Below, in pieces: positions 27,148 through 35,000 of a DNA stretch of 64,000 bases. Below the pieces are notes generated by a model, which worked only from the letters and a program-made list of their open reading frames with translations, made no database searches and had not been told where the DNA came from. Source of the stretch: an uncultured Clostridium sp. (GTDB taxonomy: Bacteria; Bacillota_I; Bacilli_A; RF39; UBA660). Position 1 is the first letter of the stretch. Every line of letters begins with the position of its first letter. The DNA is taken from the NCBI GenBank assembly GCA_905199855.1, contig CAJKHY010000002.1, forward strand, positions 15,105 through 79,104, written 5' to 3'. Both the position numbers and the translations under genes were made by a program.

Positions 27148-27233
27148 CTGGTGCAAGGAAGGGGACTTGAACCCCCACAGGAATAACCTATACGCCCCTC
27201 AAACGTATGCGTCTACCGATTCCGCCATCCTTG
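27148..27233 (-). tRNA. tRNA-Leu (anticodon GAG)
   Basis: 86-nt class II tRNA on the minus strand: acceptor GCAAGGA / TCCTTGC, D-arm GGCGGAATCGGTAGACGC, anticodon stem TACGT / GCGTA with loop TTGAGGG (anticodon GAG), a long variable arm (GGTTATTCC region), T-arm GGGGGTTCAAGTCCCC, discriminator A and encoded CCA. It decodes CUU/CUC. Confidence 0.96.
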
Positions 27234-27243
27234 CATAAGGAAT

Positions 27244-28572
27244 TTAAGACTTAAACGCCTTAAACATTTTTTTCCATAAATGAGACCCTGAATAATTTAA
27301 TATTCCAACCTTATATATTCTTAAACCATATTTAACTAGAATAAATATTAATCCTACCGTTAATAATATTGAAATAATAGCTTCTACAATGGTAATCTGT
27401 CCTAATACTAATAAAGATGGTGCAAGTAAAGCCGAAAAGAATGGTATAAAAGATAACACCTTAATAAATATACTTCCCTTAAACATTGCCGCGGCCACAC
27501 TAAGATAATATGAAATAAACGAAATAATCATAATTGGAGTCTGTACCTGTTGATAATCTTCCATATTAGTAGTCATTGAAGCAAGTATACCAGCAACTAA
27601 TGAATAAGCAATAAATGTAACTACCATCAATATTAAAGTAATAGGTATAATTATTTGCATTTTATCTAAAACCCCAGTTAATTCCAAAGAAGATGTTATC
27701 TTATTTACATAACTACCTACTCCACCTGATAATATATTACCTCCATTAATTAACACTCCAGTAGATATATATCTAATAAATATACCAATTAATAAATATA
27801 CTACTAAAAGTAAACCCTGTAACAAAACAAAAACATTACCTGATATAATTTTAGATAGAAAATGTGTCTTGGGTGAAACATTAGAAATAATTATCTCCAT
27901 TCCTCTAGTAGTCTTCTCCTCATTAATTTCAGCCCCTATCATTTGAACTAAAAACATCGTTAAAGTAAAGAATGGTAATATCACTATAGGAAATATCGTA
28001 CTCATAACAAGTTCCATCATCTCATCAACATTCTCTTCATCATCTAACTTAGTTCTCTTTACATCAACATAAGATGAAATATGATCAAGAATCTCATTTG
28101 ATACCCCATAATAAGATAAGGCCTTATCTTTCTTTATACTATTTAAAATAGTAGTGATAACCTGATACGTCGTATTATCAATATTACTTTTAGTAATCAT
28201 TTCCACATTAATAAAATTAGTACTATCTTCATTAATGACTAAAAGTATCTTATCTTTCTTCTTAATATCCTCATATAAACTTTCTTTATCCTTATCATAC
28301 TTAGTTATCTCAGCATCCTTCAAAGTATCCAAATAATCCCTAGTACTATCAAAAGTCTTAACAAACTCATCATAACAAGAAGCATTATCAATAACTACTA
28401 TCTCTGTCTTTTTATCAAAATCTCCCCCAAAAAACTTAATTATAGAATCTATATTAATAATACCTGCGATAATAACTAAAAGAATAATATTAGCAATTAA
28501 GAACCATTTGGTTTTAATCTTCTTATCTAAACTTATCTTAGTTAAATATTTTAACTTATTTGTCATATGCAT
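27244..28572 (-). CDS. ABC-2 type exporter permease (NatB-like)
   Basis: Permease half of an ABC exporter, 442 aa. An N-terminal membrane helix (about 24-44) is followed by a roughly 150-residue extracytoplasmic domain, then five or six helices (about 190-430) with the ABC-2 signature EEKTTRGMEIIISNVSPKTH. The architecture matches NatB (sodium extrusion) and related proteins of unknown substrate. It starts inside the last codons of the ATPase gene; ATG 28572 and ATG 28566 are both possible, with AAGG or AGGT upstream. Confidence 0.88.
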   Translation of the reverse strand: MHMTNKLKYLTKISLDKKIKTKWFLIANIILLVIIAGIINIDSIIKFFGGDFDKKTEIVVIDNASCYDEFVKTFDSTRDYLDTLKDAEITKYDKDKESLYEDIKKKDKILLVINEDSTNFINVEMITKSNIDNTTYQVITTILNSIKKDKALSYYGVSNEILDHISSYVDVKRTKLDDEENVDEMMELVMSTIFPIVILPFFTLTMFLVQMIGAEINEEKTTRGMEIIISNVSPKTHFLSKIISGNVFVLLQGLLLVVYLLIGIFIRYISTGVLINGGNILSGGVGSYVNKITSSLELTGVLDKMQIIIPITLILMVVTFIAYSLVAGILASMTTNMEDYQQVQTPIMIISFISYYLSVAAAMFKGSIFIKVLSFIPFFSALLAPSLLVLGQITIVEAIISILLTVGLIFILVKYGLRIYKVGILNYSGSHLWKKMFKAFKS

Positions 28573-29455
28573 TACCTACCTTCTCAATAAAGATCTCATT
28601 TAAACTAGGTTCTTCAACACTAAATTTAGTAATATTATCACATTTCTTAATATAATTAAATAACTTAGCAATATATTTCTCATCACTGATTGTAACAATA
28701 TAATTATTATTTTCTTTTCTTACTTTTACTACGCCTTCTATCTTCCCTAAATCTTCTTTAGAAACACTTCCTATTATATATACATCTTTCTTTTTATATT
28801 CCTTTTTAATATTTTCTAAATACCCTTTCAAAACAGTTTTACCTTTTACTAAAATTACTAATTTCTCACAAAAAAGTTCAACATGTTCCATTCTATGTGA
28901 TGAAAATATAATACTAGTACCTTTTTCTTTTAACTCAAGTATTTCTTTTTTAAATAGTTCAACATTAATAGGATCTAATCCCGAAAATGGTTCATCTAAA
29001 ATAAGTAACTTTGGTTCATGAATAATCGAAGTAATAAATTGTATTTTTTGTTGATTACCTTTAGATAATTCTTTTATTTTCTTATATTTATATTCACTAA
29101 TACCAAACTTATCTAAATAATAATCTAACTTCTTAACAATATCTTCTTCCTTCATATTCTTTAAAATAGCATAAAACTTAACCTGTTCAATAACAGTCAT
29201 CTTAGTAAGTAAACTTCTTTCTTCGGTTAAAAATCCTATCTTATCAGTCATAGAATAATCTATTTTTTTACCATCTAATGTAATATTACCAGTATAATCA
29301 TCAATAAGACCCATAATCATTCGAAAAGTTGTCGTTTTACCTGCCCCATTTAATCCTAGTAAACCAAAAATGCATCCATCTTCTACCTCAAATGATAAAT
29401 CGTCTACTGCTTTTAAATCACCATAATATTTAGTTACATTTTCTACCTTCAACAT
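28556..29455 (-). CDS. ABC transporter ATP-binding protein (NatA-like)
   Basis: ATPase half of the exporter, 299 aa. Walker A is GLNGAGKTTT (about 34-43), the signature is LSKGNQQKIQF, Walker B is LLILDEPFSGLDPIN, and the switch His is in SSHRME. The C-terminal extension (about 215-299), DUF4162-like, is typical of ABC-2 exporter ATPases such as NatA. It overlaps the permease gene by 17 nt. Confidence 0.92.
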   Translation of the reverse strand: MLKVENVTKYYGDLKAVDDLSFEVEDGCIFGLLGLNGAGKTTTFRMIMGLIDDYTGNITLDGKKIDYSMTDKIGFLTEERSLLTKMTVIEQVKFYAILKNMKEEDIVKKLDYYLDKFGISEYKYKKIKELSKGNQQKIQFITSIIHEPKLLILDEPFSGLDPINVELFKKEILELKEKGTSIIFSSHRMEHVELFCEKLVILVKGKTVLKGYLENIKKEYKKKDVYIIGSVSKEDLGKIEGVVKVRKENNNYIVTISDEKYIAKLFNYIKKCDNITKFSVEEPSLNEIFIEKVGNAYDK

Positions 29456-29575
29456 AGTCTCAACTCCTGAATTAATTATACAAAATAATTAGAAAAAAGT
29501 AAATAAAATGGATAAAAGTAATGGCAAAAAAAAATTTGTTTAATAAACTATATTAGATACAAAGGAGGTAATTTT

Positions 29576-29755
29576 ATGTATTACTATGGTGGATACAGTG
29601 GTGGAACCGGATGTGGATGCAACACATGTGGTGGTGCCCCAGCTTATGGATACGGTTATCCTAACTATGGATATGGATATGGCCAAGGTGCCGCTATAAT
29701 ACTTGTATTATTTATTTTACTTGTCATAATTATCGGTGCTAGAATCGCTGCATAA
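29576..29755 (+). CDS. YjcZ-like small spore-associated protein, 59 aa
   Basis: A 59-residue gene with a perfect AAAGGAGG ribosome site 6 nt before ATG 29576. The N-terminal two-thirds is Gly/Tyr/Cys-rich (MYYYGGYSGGTGCGCNTCGG then PAYGYGYPNYGYGYGQG), and the C-terminus is one hydrophobic helix (IILVLFILLVIIIGARIA). This is the plan of the YjcZ family of sporulation mini-proteins, which are usually 25-55 residues; the cysteines at residues 13, 15 and 18 are unusual. It has its own terminator. A spore-coat or mother-cell membrane role is inferred from family resemblance. Confidence 0.8.
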   Translation: MYYYGGYSGGTGCGCNTCGGAPAYGYGYPNYGYGYGQGAAIILVLFILLVIIIGARIAA

Positions 29756-29783
29756 GACAAATAAATTAAATAATCACCATTTA

Positions 29784-29807
29784 AAGGGAAAAATATTTCC
29801 CTTTTTT
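29784..29807 (+). terminator. Terminator of the YjcZ-like gene
   Basis: AAGGGAAA / TTTCCCTT stem, 4-nt loop AATA, followed by TTTTTT. Confidence 0.85.
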
Positions 29808-29860
29808 CATTATCTATGCTATTATAATATTATCAGTTGTTTAATTTTAGGTGGTGTTTT

Positions 29861-30184
29861 ATGGGAATAAGAGAAAAATCAGTAAAGATTTATTGCTGTT
29901 ATGAAAAAGACTGGATGGGATTTAAAATTACTAAGAAAAACCCCTATTCTTTTCACCATATTATAAAATCATGTGATGGTGGAAAAACTACAATTAATAA
30001 TTTTGCTATTTTAACTAAAAGTTCGCATAGATATTTAAATTTATTAGAACGATTATATCCTAATATTTACAATGAATTAAATGATGTTTTTTTAGAACTT
30101 ATATCTAGCAATGCTCCACCTACCAAGAAATATTATGAAAAAATAGAAAAAATATTAAAAAAAGTACCCGAATTTAAATTTTAA
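29861..30184 (+). CDS. Small HNH-fold protein, 107 aa
   Basis: Start ATG 29861 (MGIREKSVKIYCCYEKDW) with TTAGGTGG upstream. The core FHHIIKSCDGGKTTINNFAIL then TKSSHRYLNLLE has the pattern of an HNH endonuclease fold: His-His at the first position, Asn in the middle and a final His before a helix. The zinc-knuckle cysteines of many HNH enzymes are absent except for CC near residues 12-13. It stands alone between the YjcZ-like gene and def. Nuclease activity is inferred; it may be a housekeeping HNH-like protein. Confidence 0.75.
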   Translation: MGIREKSVKIYCCYEKDWMGFKITKKNPYSFHHIIKSCDGGKTTINNFAILTKSSHRYLNLLERLYPNIYNELNDVFLELISSNAPPTKKYYEKIEKILKKVPEFKF

Positions 30185-30195
30185 GTAATTTTAAC

Positions 30196-30224
30196 TTTAT
30201 TTTTAGTAACTTATGTGCTAAAAT
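30196..30224 (+). promoter_or_regulatory. def promoter (extended -10)
   Basis: TTTATT (30196-30201), 17-nt spacer ending TGC, TAAAAT (30219-30224), about 25 nt before def. Confidence 0.6.
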
Positions 30225-30248
30225 ACTAGAGAAAAAAGAGGTGGTATT

Positions 30249-30797
30249 ATGTTAAAAAAAGGTATGATATTAGATGAAAGCGATAAAAGAGTAAGACAAA
30301 AGAATGTTGATGTTGTTTTTCCCTTATCTAAAGATGATAAAAAAATGATAAAAGAAATGCTTAAGCATTTAAAAGAAAGTCAAATTGAAGATATTGCTAA
30401 AAAATACGATTTAAGACCTGGTATGGGACTTGCTGCTCCTCAAGTAGGCATTAACAAAAGATTTTTTGTTATTTGTCATGAAGAAGAACCTAATAAGTTT
30501 AAAGATTATGTAATGATTAATCCCACTTTAGTTAGCCATTCAATGGAACTTGTTTATGTTGGAGGTGGTGAAGGATGCTTAAGCGTAAATCGTGATGTCG
30601 AGGGCATTGTTCCAAGATATGCTAGAATTACTATGGAAGGTTACGATTTAGATGGTAATAAAATTAGAATTAGAGCAAGAGAAGAACTATCAATTGCTTT
30701 TCAACATGAGTATGATCATTTAGATGGAATTTTGTTTTATGATAAAATAAACAAAAAAAATCCTTTCTACAATGCTGAAAATATGAGAGAAATATAA
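30249..30797 (+). CDS. def: Peptide deformylase, type 2
   Basis: Metalloenzyme removing the formyl group from nascent proteins. All three motifs are intact: motif 1 GMGLAAPQVG, motif 2 EGCLSV (metal-binding Cys), and motif 3 QHEYDHLDG (metal-binding His residues and catalytic Glu). The 182-residue length and the insertion between motifs 1 and 2 are those of the Gram-positive type 2 enzyme. ATG 30249 has AGAGGTGG upstream. A shared hairpin separates it from the convergent obg gene. Confidence 0.97.
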   Translation: MLKKGMILDESDKRVRQKNVDVVFPLSKDDKKMIKEMLKHLKESQIEDIAKKYDLRPGMGLAAPQVGINKRFFVICHEEEPNKFKDYVMINPTLVSHSMELVYVGGGEGCLSVNRDVEGIVPRYARITMEGYDLDGNKIRIRAREELSIAFQHEYDHLDGILFYDKINKKNPFYNAENMREI

Positions 30798-30801
30798 AAA
30801 C

Positions 30802-30827
30802 AAGATATTAGTTTAAACTAATATCTT
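30802..30827. terminator. Bidirectional terminator between def and obg
   Basis: A 26-nt near-perfect palindrome (AAGATATTAGTTT and its complement) with TTTTT on the plus side and TTGTTTTTA on the minus side, lying between two convergent stop codons. Confidence 0.8.
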
Positions 30828-30828
30828 T

Positions 30829-32103
30829 TTACTTTGTATATTCAAATTCATAATCAAGAATTCTAACAATATCTCCTTCTTTAACTCCTAAACGTTCTAA
30901 TTCATCATCGATGCCCATATGCCTTAACTTCTTAGCAAACTGAACATAAGCTTCTTCACCATTAAAATTAGTCATTTTGAGTAATTTTTCTACTCTATCT
31001 CCTTTAATTACCCATATATCTTTTTCCTTTGTAATAGTAAATGGTAATTCTTCCTTAAATTTATATAAAACATGAGTTTCGTAGTTATTATCCTCAAATA
31101 ATTCCTGTTCCTCTATTTCACTAGTCATCTCTCCAAGATAATTAATTACTTCTTCTAATCCCTTGTTAGAAATAGCCTCAATTTCAAATATTTTAATATC
31201 ATCAATTTCTTTCTTTAATCTTTCTAAATTCTCCTTAGAATTAGGTAAATCCATCTTATTAGCAATAATAATTCTAGGTTTTTCTAATAACTTAGGATTA
31301 AATTCTTGTAACTCTTTATTTATAACTAAATAATCATCATATGGATCTCTACCTTCACTTCCAGAAATATCTATTACATGTGCTATTATTTTAGTACGTT
31401 CAACATGTTTTAAAAATTTATGCCCTAATCCTAAACCATTTGAGGCTCCCTCAATTAAACCAGGTAAATCCGCGACAACAAAAGTTTTTTCATTCTTTGT
31501 CTTAACAACTCCTAAATTAGGAGATAAAGTAGTAAAATGATAACTTGCTATTTTAGGATTAGCCGCACTTATTTGAGATAAAATAGTAGACTTCCCAACA
31601 CTAGGTAATCCTACTAACCCCACATCAGCGATCATTCTTAAAGTAGCATTAATATTTCTTGCTTCCCCTGGTTCGCCACGTTCACAAAAAGATGGACAAG
31701 GATTACTCTTAGTAGAAAGACTAACATTACCTCTTCCACCTCTACCACCATAAGCAACAATTACTTCTTCACCATTTTTCTTTAAATCTGCTAAAATTAA
31801 TCCTGTATTATTATCCTTAATAGTAGTCCCAATTGGCACTTTAATGATAACATCATCTGCTGATTTTCCGTTCTTATTTTTACCTTCACCATTTAAACCA
31901 TTTAAACCCTTAATATGTTTTTGATACTTTAAATCAATTAAAGTTTTTAATCCAGAATCAGCTTTAAATATAACGTCGCCTCCCTTACCACCCGAACCAC
32001 CATAAGGACCACCCATTGGTACAAACTTTTCACGACGAAATGCCATACAGCCATCGCCTCCATTACCAGCATTAACTAAGATATTTACCTCATCAACAAA
32101 CAT
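30829..32103 (-). CDS. obg: GTPase Obg
   Basis: Essential ribosome-associated GTPase linked to 50S assembly and, in spore formers, to stress and sporulation signalling. The N-terminal Gly-rich Obg fold (about 1-158) includes GGDGCMAFRREKFVPMGGP and GGNVSLSTKSNP-type blocks. The G domain (about 159-330) has G1 GLPSVGKST, G3 DLPG, G4 NKMD and G5 AISN. The C-terminal OCT domain (about 345-424) is present, as in Bacillus Obg. Length of 424 is normal. Confidence 0.97.
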   Translation of the reverse strand: MFVDEVNILVNAGNGGDGCMAFRREKFVPMGGPYGGSGGKGGDVIFKADSGLKTLIDLKYQKHIKGLNGLNGEGKNKNGKSADDVIIKVPIGTTIKDNNTGLILADLKKNGEEVIVAYGGRGGRGNVSLSTKSNPCPSFCERGEPGEARNINATLRMIADVGLVGLPSVGKSTILSQISAANPKIASYHFTTLSPNLGVVKTKNEKTFVVADLPGLIEGASNGLGLGHKFLKHVERTKIIAHVIDISGSEGRDPYDDYLVINKELQEFNPKLLEKPRIIIANKMDLPNSKENLERLKKEIDDIKIFEIEAISNKGLEEVINYLGEMTSEIEEQELFEDNNYETHVLYKFKEELPFTITKEKDIWVIKGDRVEKLLKMTNFNGEEAYVQFAKKLRHMGIDDELERLGVKEGDIVRILDYEFEYTK

Positions 32104-32173
32104 AGTATCTCCCTCATTTCTTTACCATTATACAATAATTTTTAAGAAAAAAAAAGAGAAAAATTAAAAGAAG

Positions 32174-32281
32174 CTATTTAGCTTCTACAATTAACTTGAT
32201 TGCCGTGCATTCATCCCCATCCATTACAATATCTGTAAAAGCATGAATACATACTAAATTCTTACCAGATGGAGCTACAAA
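32174..32281 (-). pseudogene. spoVS: Truncated second copy of spoVS (C-terminal 35 residues)
   Basis: The minus-strand frame ends FVAPSGKNLVCIHAFTDIVM then DGDECTAIKLIVEAK. It is identical at 32 of 35 positions to the C-terminus of the intact spoVS at 34016, including the stop and the AGAAGC / GCTTCT hairpin after it. The first 50 residues of SpoVS are missing; instead the frame continues upstream into unrelated sequence to an ATG at 32356. This is a partial duplication, not a functional gene. Changes P to H, I to M and R to C suggest relaxed selection. Confidence 0.85.
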
Positions 32282-32360
32282 ACTCTCGTTATTCTTAAAA
32301 AGAAGATACAACTCTTTCAAAGATAAATAATACCTTTTGTCTTTCTCCATTTTCATAAGA

Positions 32361-32460
32361 TTAGAAACACAGTAAAGTGGCTAGTTTTCTAAAGGATGTC
32401 ATGATAAAGAATATAAACATCCAGATAATCACTAATATTATAGATAATTTTTTTCTTCAT
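32361..32460 (-). pseudogene. Decayed N-terminus resembling a VanZ-family protein
   Basis: From ATG 32460 (preceded by AAAGGATGA) the minus strand reads MKKK, and after a one-base shift in the A-run continues LSIILVIIWMFIFFIMTSF then RKLATLLCF and a stop at 32361. The pattern of a basic N-terminus, a hydrophobic helix with WM and then M(T/S)SF is typical of VanZ-like membrane proteins. Only about 30 codons remain. Confidence 0.4.
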
Positions 32461-32479
32461 CTGTATCATCCTTTAATTT

Positions 32480-33631
32480 TTATGCTATATACTGATTTAT
32501 TATTAAAGATATTTTTTGTTCAGCTTTAGTAGTAGCGGTTACTTTGACATCAGTTGGTATTTTGATAATAGCACCAGTTGATTCTACGATACTGTCAATA
32601 GTATATCCACCAGTTACAGATGTAGCTGTTTCATTTTTGTAATCTTTATAAGTGTAACGATATGATGGCTTTACTGCAGCATCTATATCCCAACTAACAT
32701 TTTGATTTGCATTAACAGTGAAGGTTGAAGATTTACCACTTGTTTTATCATCTTGAGTGTAAGTTATATTGTCGTAAGTTAAGGCTAAATCTTTTTCATA
32801 ATAAATGGTAGCGGTAGCACTTTTTCCACCAGGTGTTTTAGCAGTTACCGTAATAGTAGCTCCATTAGAACAATTTTTAGGATTAGAAACAACGTTAATA
32901 GCACCGGTATTTTCATTAATAGTCATACAGTTAGTATCACTTAATGAAAAAGTAACTTTCCCACTAGAATTTTCTACTGTCGCAGTAGCGGTAGCTGTTT
33001 TAATACCATTAACATGAAGAGTATCTCTACTTAAGGATAAAGATATTTTTTCTTCTTTTTTAGGTTCAGGTTTAGGCTCAGGTATTTTTTCCCACTTAGC
33101 ATATAAAGTAGTGTCTTCTTCTAGAAGAACATTATTATGTATTGGAGTTTCATTTATATCATACCATCCTTTAAAAGTATAACCAGCATATGTAGGATCT
33201 TTTGGAAGGATAAGTTCAGCACCTTTATTAATAGTAATAGAGTCGACAGTACTACCACCTTTAGAGTCAAAAGTAATAGTAATTGTTTCAACTTTTCCTT
33301 TATAAAGAGCTTTTAGTTTGATATCCTTATCAATTTTAGTATTAAAGTCAAATGGTTTGTCCGCTAAAACATCTTCTTTTTCTTTAACACCAACTACTTC
33401 ATACCAAGCAATAAATAATTCTCCTAGATCTTCTTGATCTTTGATATCTTTTTTGTTAATGGTTTGATGATATTTAACTTTAATAATTTCATCTTTGGTA
33501 CCATTATTCAAATCAAAAGTGACATCAAACTTTCGATTGAGAAACCATAGTAAGAAAACAATTATAGCAATTAATATAATACCAGATATAATAGCAATAA
33601 TTTTTTTCTTATTTTTGTCTATTTTAGACAT
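32480..33631 (-). CDS. Membrane-anchored surface protein with InlB-type B-repeats and Ig-like domains
   Basis: A 383-residue protein with a single N-terminal transmembrane anchor (about 10-30) and an extracellular remainder. Two Listeria-Bacteroides (InlB B) repeats occupy about 32-110 and 113-180 (the second reads ITFDSKGGSTVDSITINKG and ends GYTFKGWYD...TTLYAKW). A Pro/Glu/Lys linker (about 181-195) follows, then a BIG2-like bacterial Ig region (about 196-280, ISLSLSRDTLHVNGIKTATA) and a final beta domain. Such proteins serve as adhesins or wall-associated scaffolds. It is flanked by gene remnants on both sides, and its composition is less AT-biased than its neighbours. Confidence 0.85.
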   Translation of the reverse strand: MSKIDKNKKKIIAIISGIILIAIIVFLLWFLNRKFDVTFDLNNGTKDEIIKVKYHQTINKKDIKDQEDLGELFIAWYEVVGVKEKEDVLADKPFDFNTKIDKDIKLKALYKGKVETITITFDSKGGSTVDSITINKGAELILPKDPTYAGYTFKGWYDINETPIHNNVLLEEDTTLYAKWEKIPEPKPEPKKEEKISLSLSRDTLHVNGIKTATATATVENSSGKVTFSLSDTNCMTINENTGAINVVSNPKNCSNGATITVTAKTPGGKSATATIYYEKDLALTYDNITYTQDDKTSGKSSTFTVNANQNVSWDIDAAVKPSYRYTYKDYKNETATSVTGGYTIDSIVESTGAIIKIPTDVKVTATTKAEQKISLIINQYIA

Positions 33632-33713
33632 ATATTATTCCTCCTTTAGTATATTATACTATAATAATTATAAAAATCCAAATATATTTATAATTTTTTT
33701 TAATGTACACTAC

Positions 33714-33743
33714 AAAAAAAGCTAGTTTACTCGTTTTTTAGCT
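33714..33743 (-). terminator. Terminator overlapping the remnant's stop codon
   Basis: Minus strand: AAGCTA / TAGCTT stem with a 14-nt loop, followed by seven Ts. It spans the stop of the 33722 remnant, as expected for the true end of a former gene. Confidence 0.55.
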
Positions 33744-33862
33744 TGTATTGTAAATAGTGTTGGTGGATAAAAATCACTACTTATCATAACATTAGAAATA
33801 TTATATATATTATTAGAACTATCAAAACCTACTATATAACTATTCGTTTCTAACTTTTTAAT
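33722..33862 (-). pseudogene. C-terminal remnant of an unidentified protein
   Basis: A 46-codon open stretch on the minus strand reads IKKLETNSYIVGFDSSNNIY, then NISNVMISSDFYPPTLFTIQ and AKKRVN before a stop, with no start codon. Just upstream the neighbouring frame holds PMILVRK, consistent with a frameshift. Composition is protein-like and a terminator follows, so it is probably the tail of a lost gene. Confidence 0.45.
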
Positions 33863-34010
33863 TTATTTTCTAACTAATATCATTGGATATAAGACTATTA
33901 ATCACTAGAACATTAAATGATTGAATAAAAAAATATAAAAAAATTATTTATAATATAGTTGAACGAAAAAGAGGTAGTCCAACTATACCAAAAGTAACAA
34001 GAAAAATAAA

Positions 34011-34028
34011 AGAAGCTATTTAGCTTCT
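34011..34028 (-). terminator. Hairpin terminator overlapping the spoVS stop
   Basis: Minus strand: AGAAGC / GCTTCT around the TAG stop, followed by TTTTATTTTTC. The same hairpin is duplicated after the truncated copy at 32174. Confidence 0.65.
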
Positions 34029-34276
34029 ACAATTAACTTAATTGCCGTACGTTCGTCTCCATCGATTACAATATCTGTAAAAGCCGGAATACAAACTAAA
34101 TTTTTTCCAGATGGAGCCACGAAACCTCTAGCAATTGCAATCCCTTTAATAGCTTGGTTCAATGCTCCAGCACCAATAGCCTGAATCTCAACACTTCCTT
34201 TTTCTCTAAATACATTAGCAAGAGCCCCGGCAACACTATTAGGGTTTGACTTACTAGATACTTTTAATGTTTCCAT
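34016..34276 (-). CDS. spoVS: Stage V sporulation protein S
   Basis: SpoVS is an 86-residue Alba-like nucleic-acid-binding protein affecting spore coat assembly and late sporulation. From ATG 34276 the sequence is METLKVSSKSNPNSVAGALA with NVFREKGSVEIQAIGAGALN and AIARGFVAPSGKNLVCIPAF, a full-length and highly conserved match. The in-frame start upstream at 34321 is not used; AAAGGA sits 10 nt before ATG 34276. A truncated paralogue lies 1.8 kb away. Confidence 0.95.
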   Translation of the reverse strand: METLKVSSKSNPNSVAGALANVFREKGSVEIQAIGAGALNQAIKGIAIARGFVAPSGKNLVCIPAFTDIVIDGDERTAIKLIVEAK

Positions 34277-34390
34277 AATTTCTTCATCCTTTCTACATTT
34301 AAATATATGAAGTAAAGTCATATTTATGAAGATTATTTTTTATCTTGAATTAGTACAACGATTATATTATAATGTTCTTAGGTGAATCTC

Positions 34391-34978
34391 ATGTTTGTAA
34401 TTGATAAAGAAAATATATATGAAATGATAATTAAAAATTCTAAATTTATATCTTATATTTATAAAGTTAACAGTTTAAACGATATTGAAATAATAATAAA
34501 TGATATTAAAAATAAATATAAAGATGCTACCCATATTTGTTATGCTTACAAAATAGATAATTTAATAAAAACAAATGACGATAATGAGCCTACTGGAACA
34601 GCCGGATTACCTATCTTAGAAGTAATAAATAAAAATAACTTAAACTATACTATAATTATAGTAGTTAGATACTTTGGTGGCATTAAACTAGGAGCAGGAG
34701 GTCTTCTTAGAGCATATTCAAAAGGTGCCTCAAATGTAGTCAAACTATGTAATTTAAAAAAATTAATAAAAGGTTTTGATATCACAATTACATTCGGTTA
34801 TGATAACTTAAAAAATATTGATTATCTATTAAAAGAAGAAAATATTTATGATAAAAAATATCATGATAAAATAAAATATAGTTTTAAAACCAGCGACAAT
34901 AATATTATTGATAAAATTAAAAATAATAAAGATATTACCATTAACAATATTAATGAAATCTACATAGAAAAAAACTAA
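34391..34978 (+). CDS. yigZ: YigZ/IMPACT-family protein
   Basis: Conserved bacterial IMPACT-family protein, possibly RNA- or translation-linked. The N-terminal UPF0029 domain has KNSKFISYIYKVNSLNDIE, DATHICYAYKI, EPTGTAGLPILEVI and VVRYFGGIKLGAGGLLRAYS, the family signature. The C-terminal DUF1949-like domain is about 60 residues. ATG 34391 is selected with TTAGGTG upstream; a GTG at 34382 lies inside that site. Length is about 195. Confidence 0.93.
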   Translation: MFVIDKENIYEMIIKNSKFISYIYKVNSLNDIEIIINDIKNKYKDATHICYAYKIDNLIKTNDDNEPTGTAGLPILEVINKNNLNYTIIIVVRYFGGIKLGAGGLLRAYSKGASNVVKLCNLKKLIKGFDITITFGYDNLKNIDYLLKEENIYDKKYHDKIKYSFKTSDNNIIDKIKNNKDITINNINEIYIEKN

Positions 34979-35000
34979 TAAGAATTTTTACTTATTAGTT
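34973..35000. terminator. Bidirectional terminator between yigZ and the 35001 gene
   Basis: AACTAATAAG / CTTATTAGTT, 10-bp perfect stem with an 8-nt loop, followed by TTTTACTTT on the plus strand, between convergent genes. Confidence 0.75.

Larger units (their letters stand above)
33632..34010. other. Gene-poor stretch between the InlB-repeat gene and spoVS
   Basis: About 380 bases without an intact gene. It contains the C-terminal remnant at 33722-33862 with its hairpin, and an inverted repeat TATAGTTG / CAACTATA near 33955-33988. Nothing else was recognised. Confidence 0.6.

Noticed and set aside
33955..33988. TATAGTTG / CAACTATA inverted repeat as a terminator
   Set aside because: No T-run follows on either strand and the loop is 17-18 nt; it is left as an unexplained inverted repeat.
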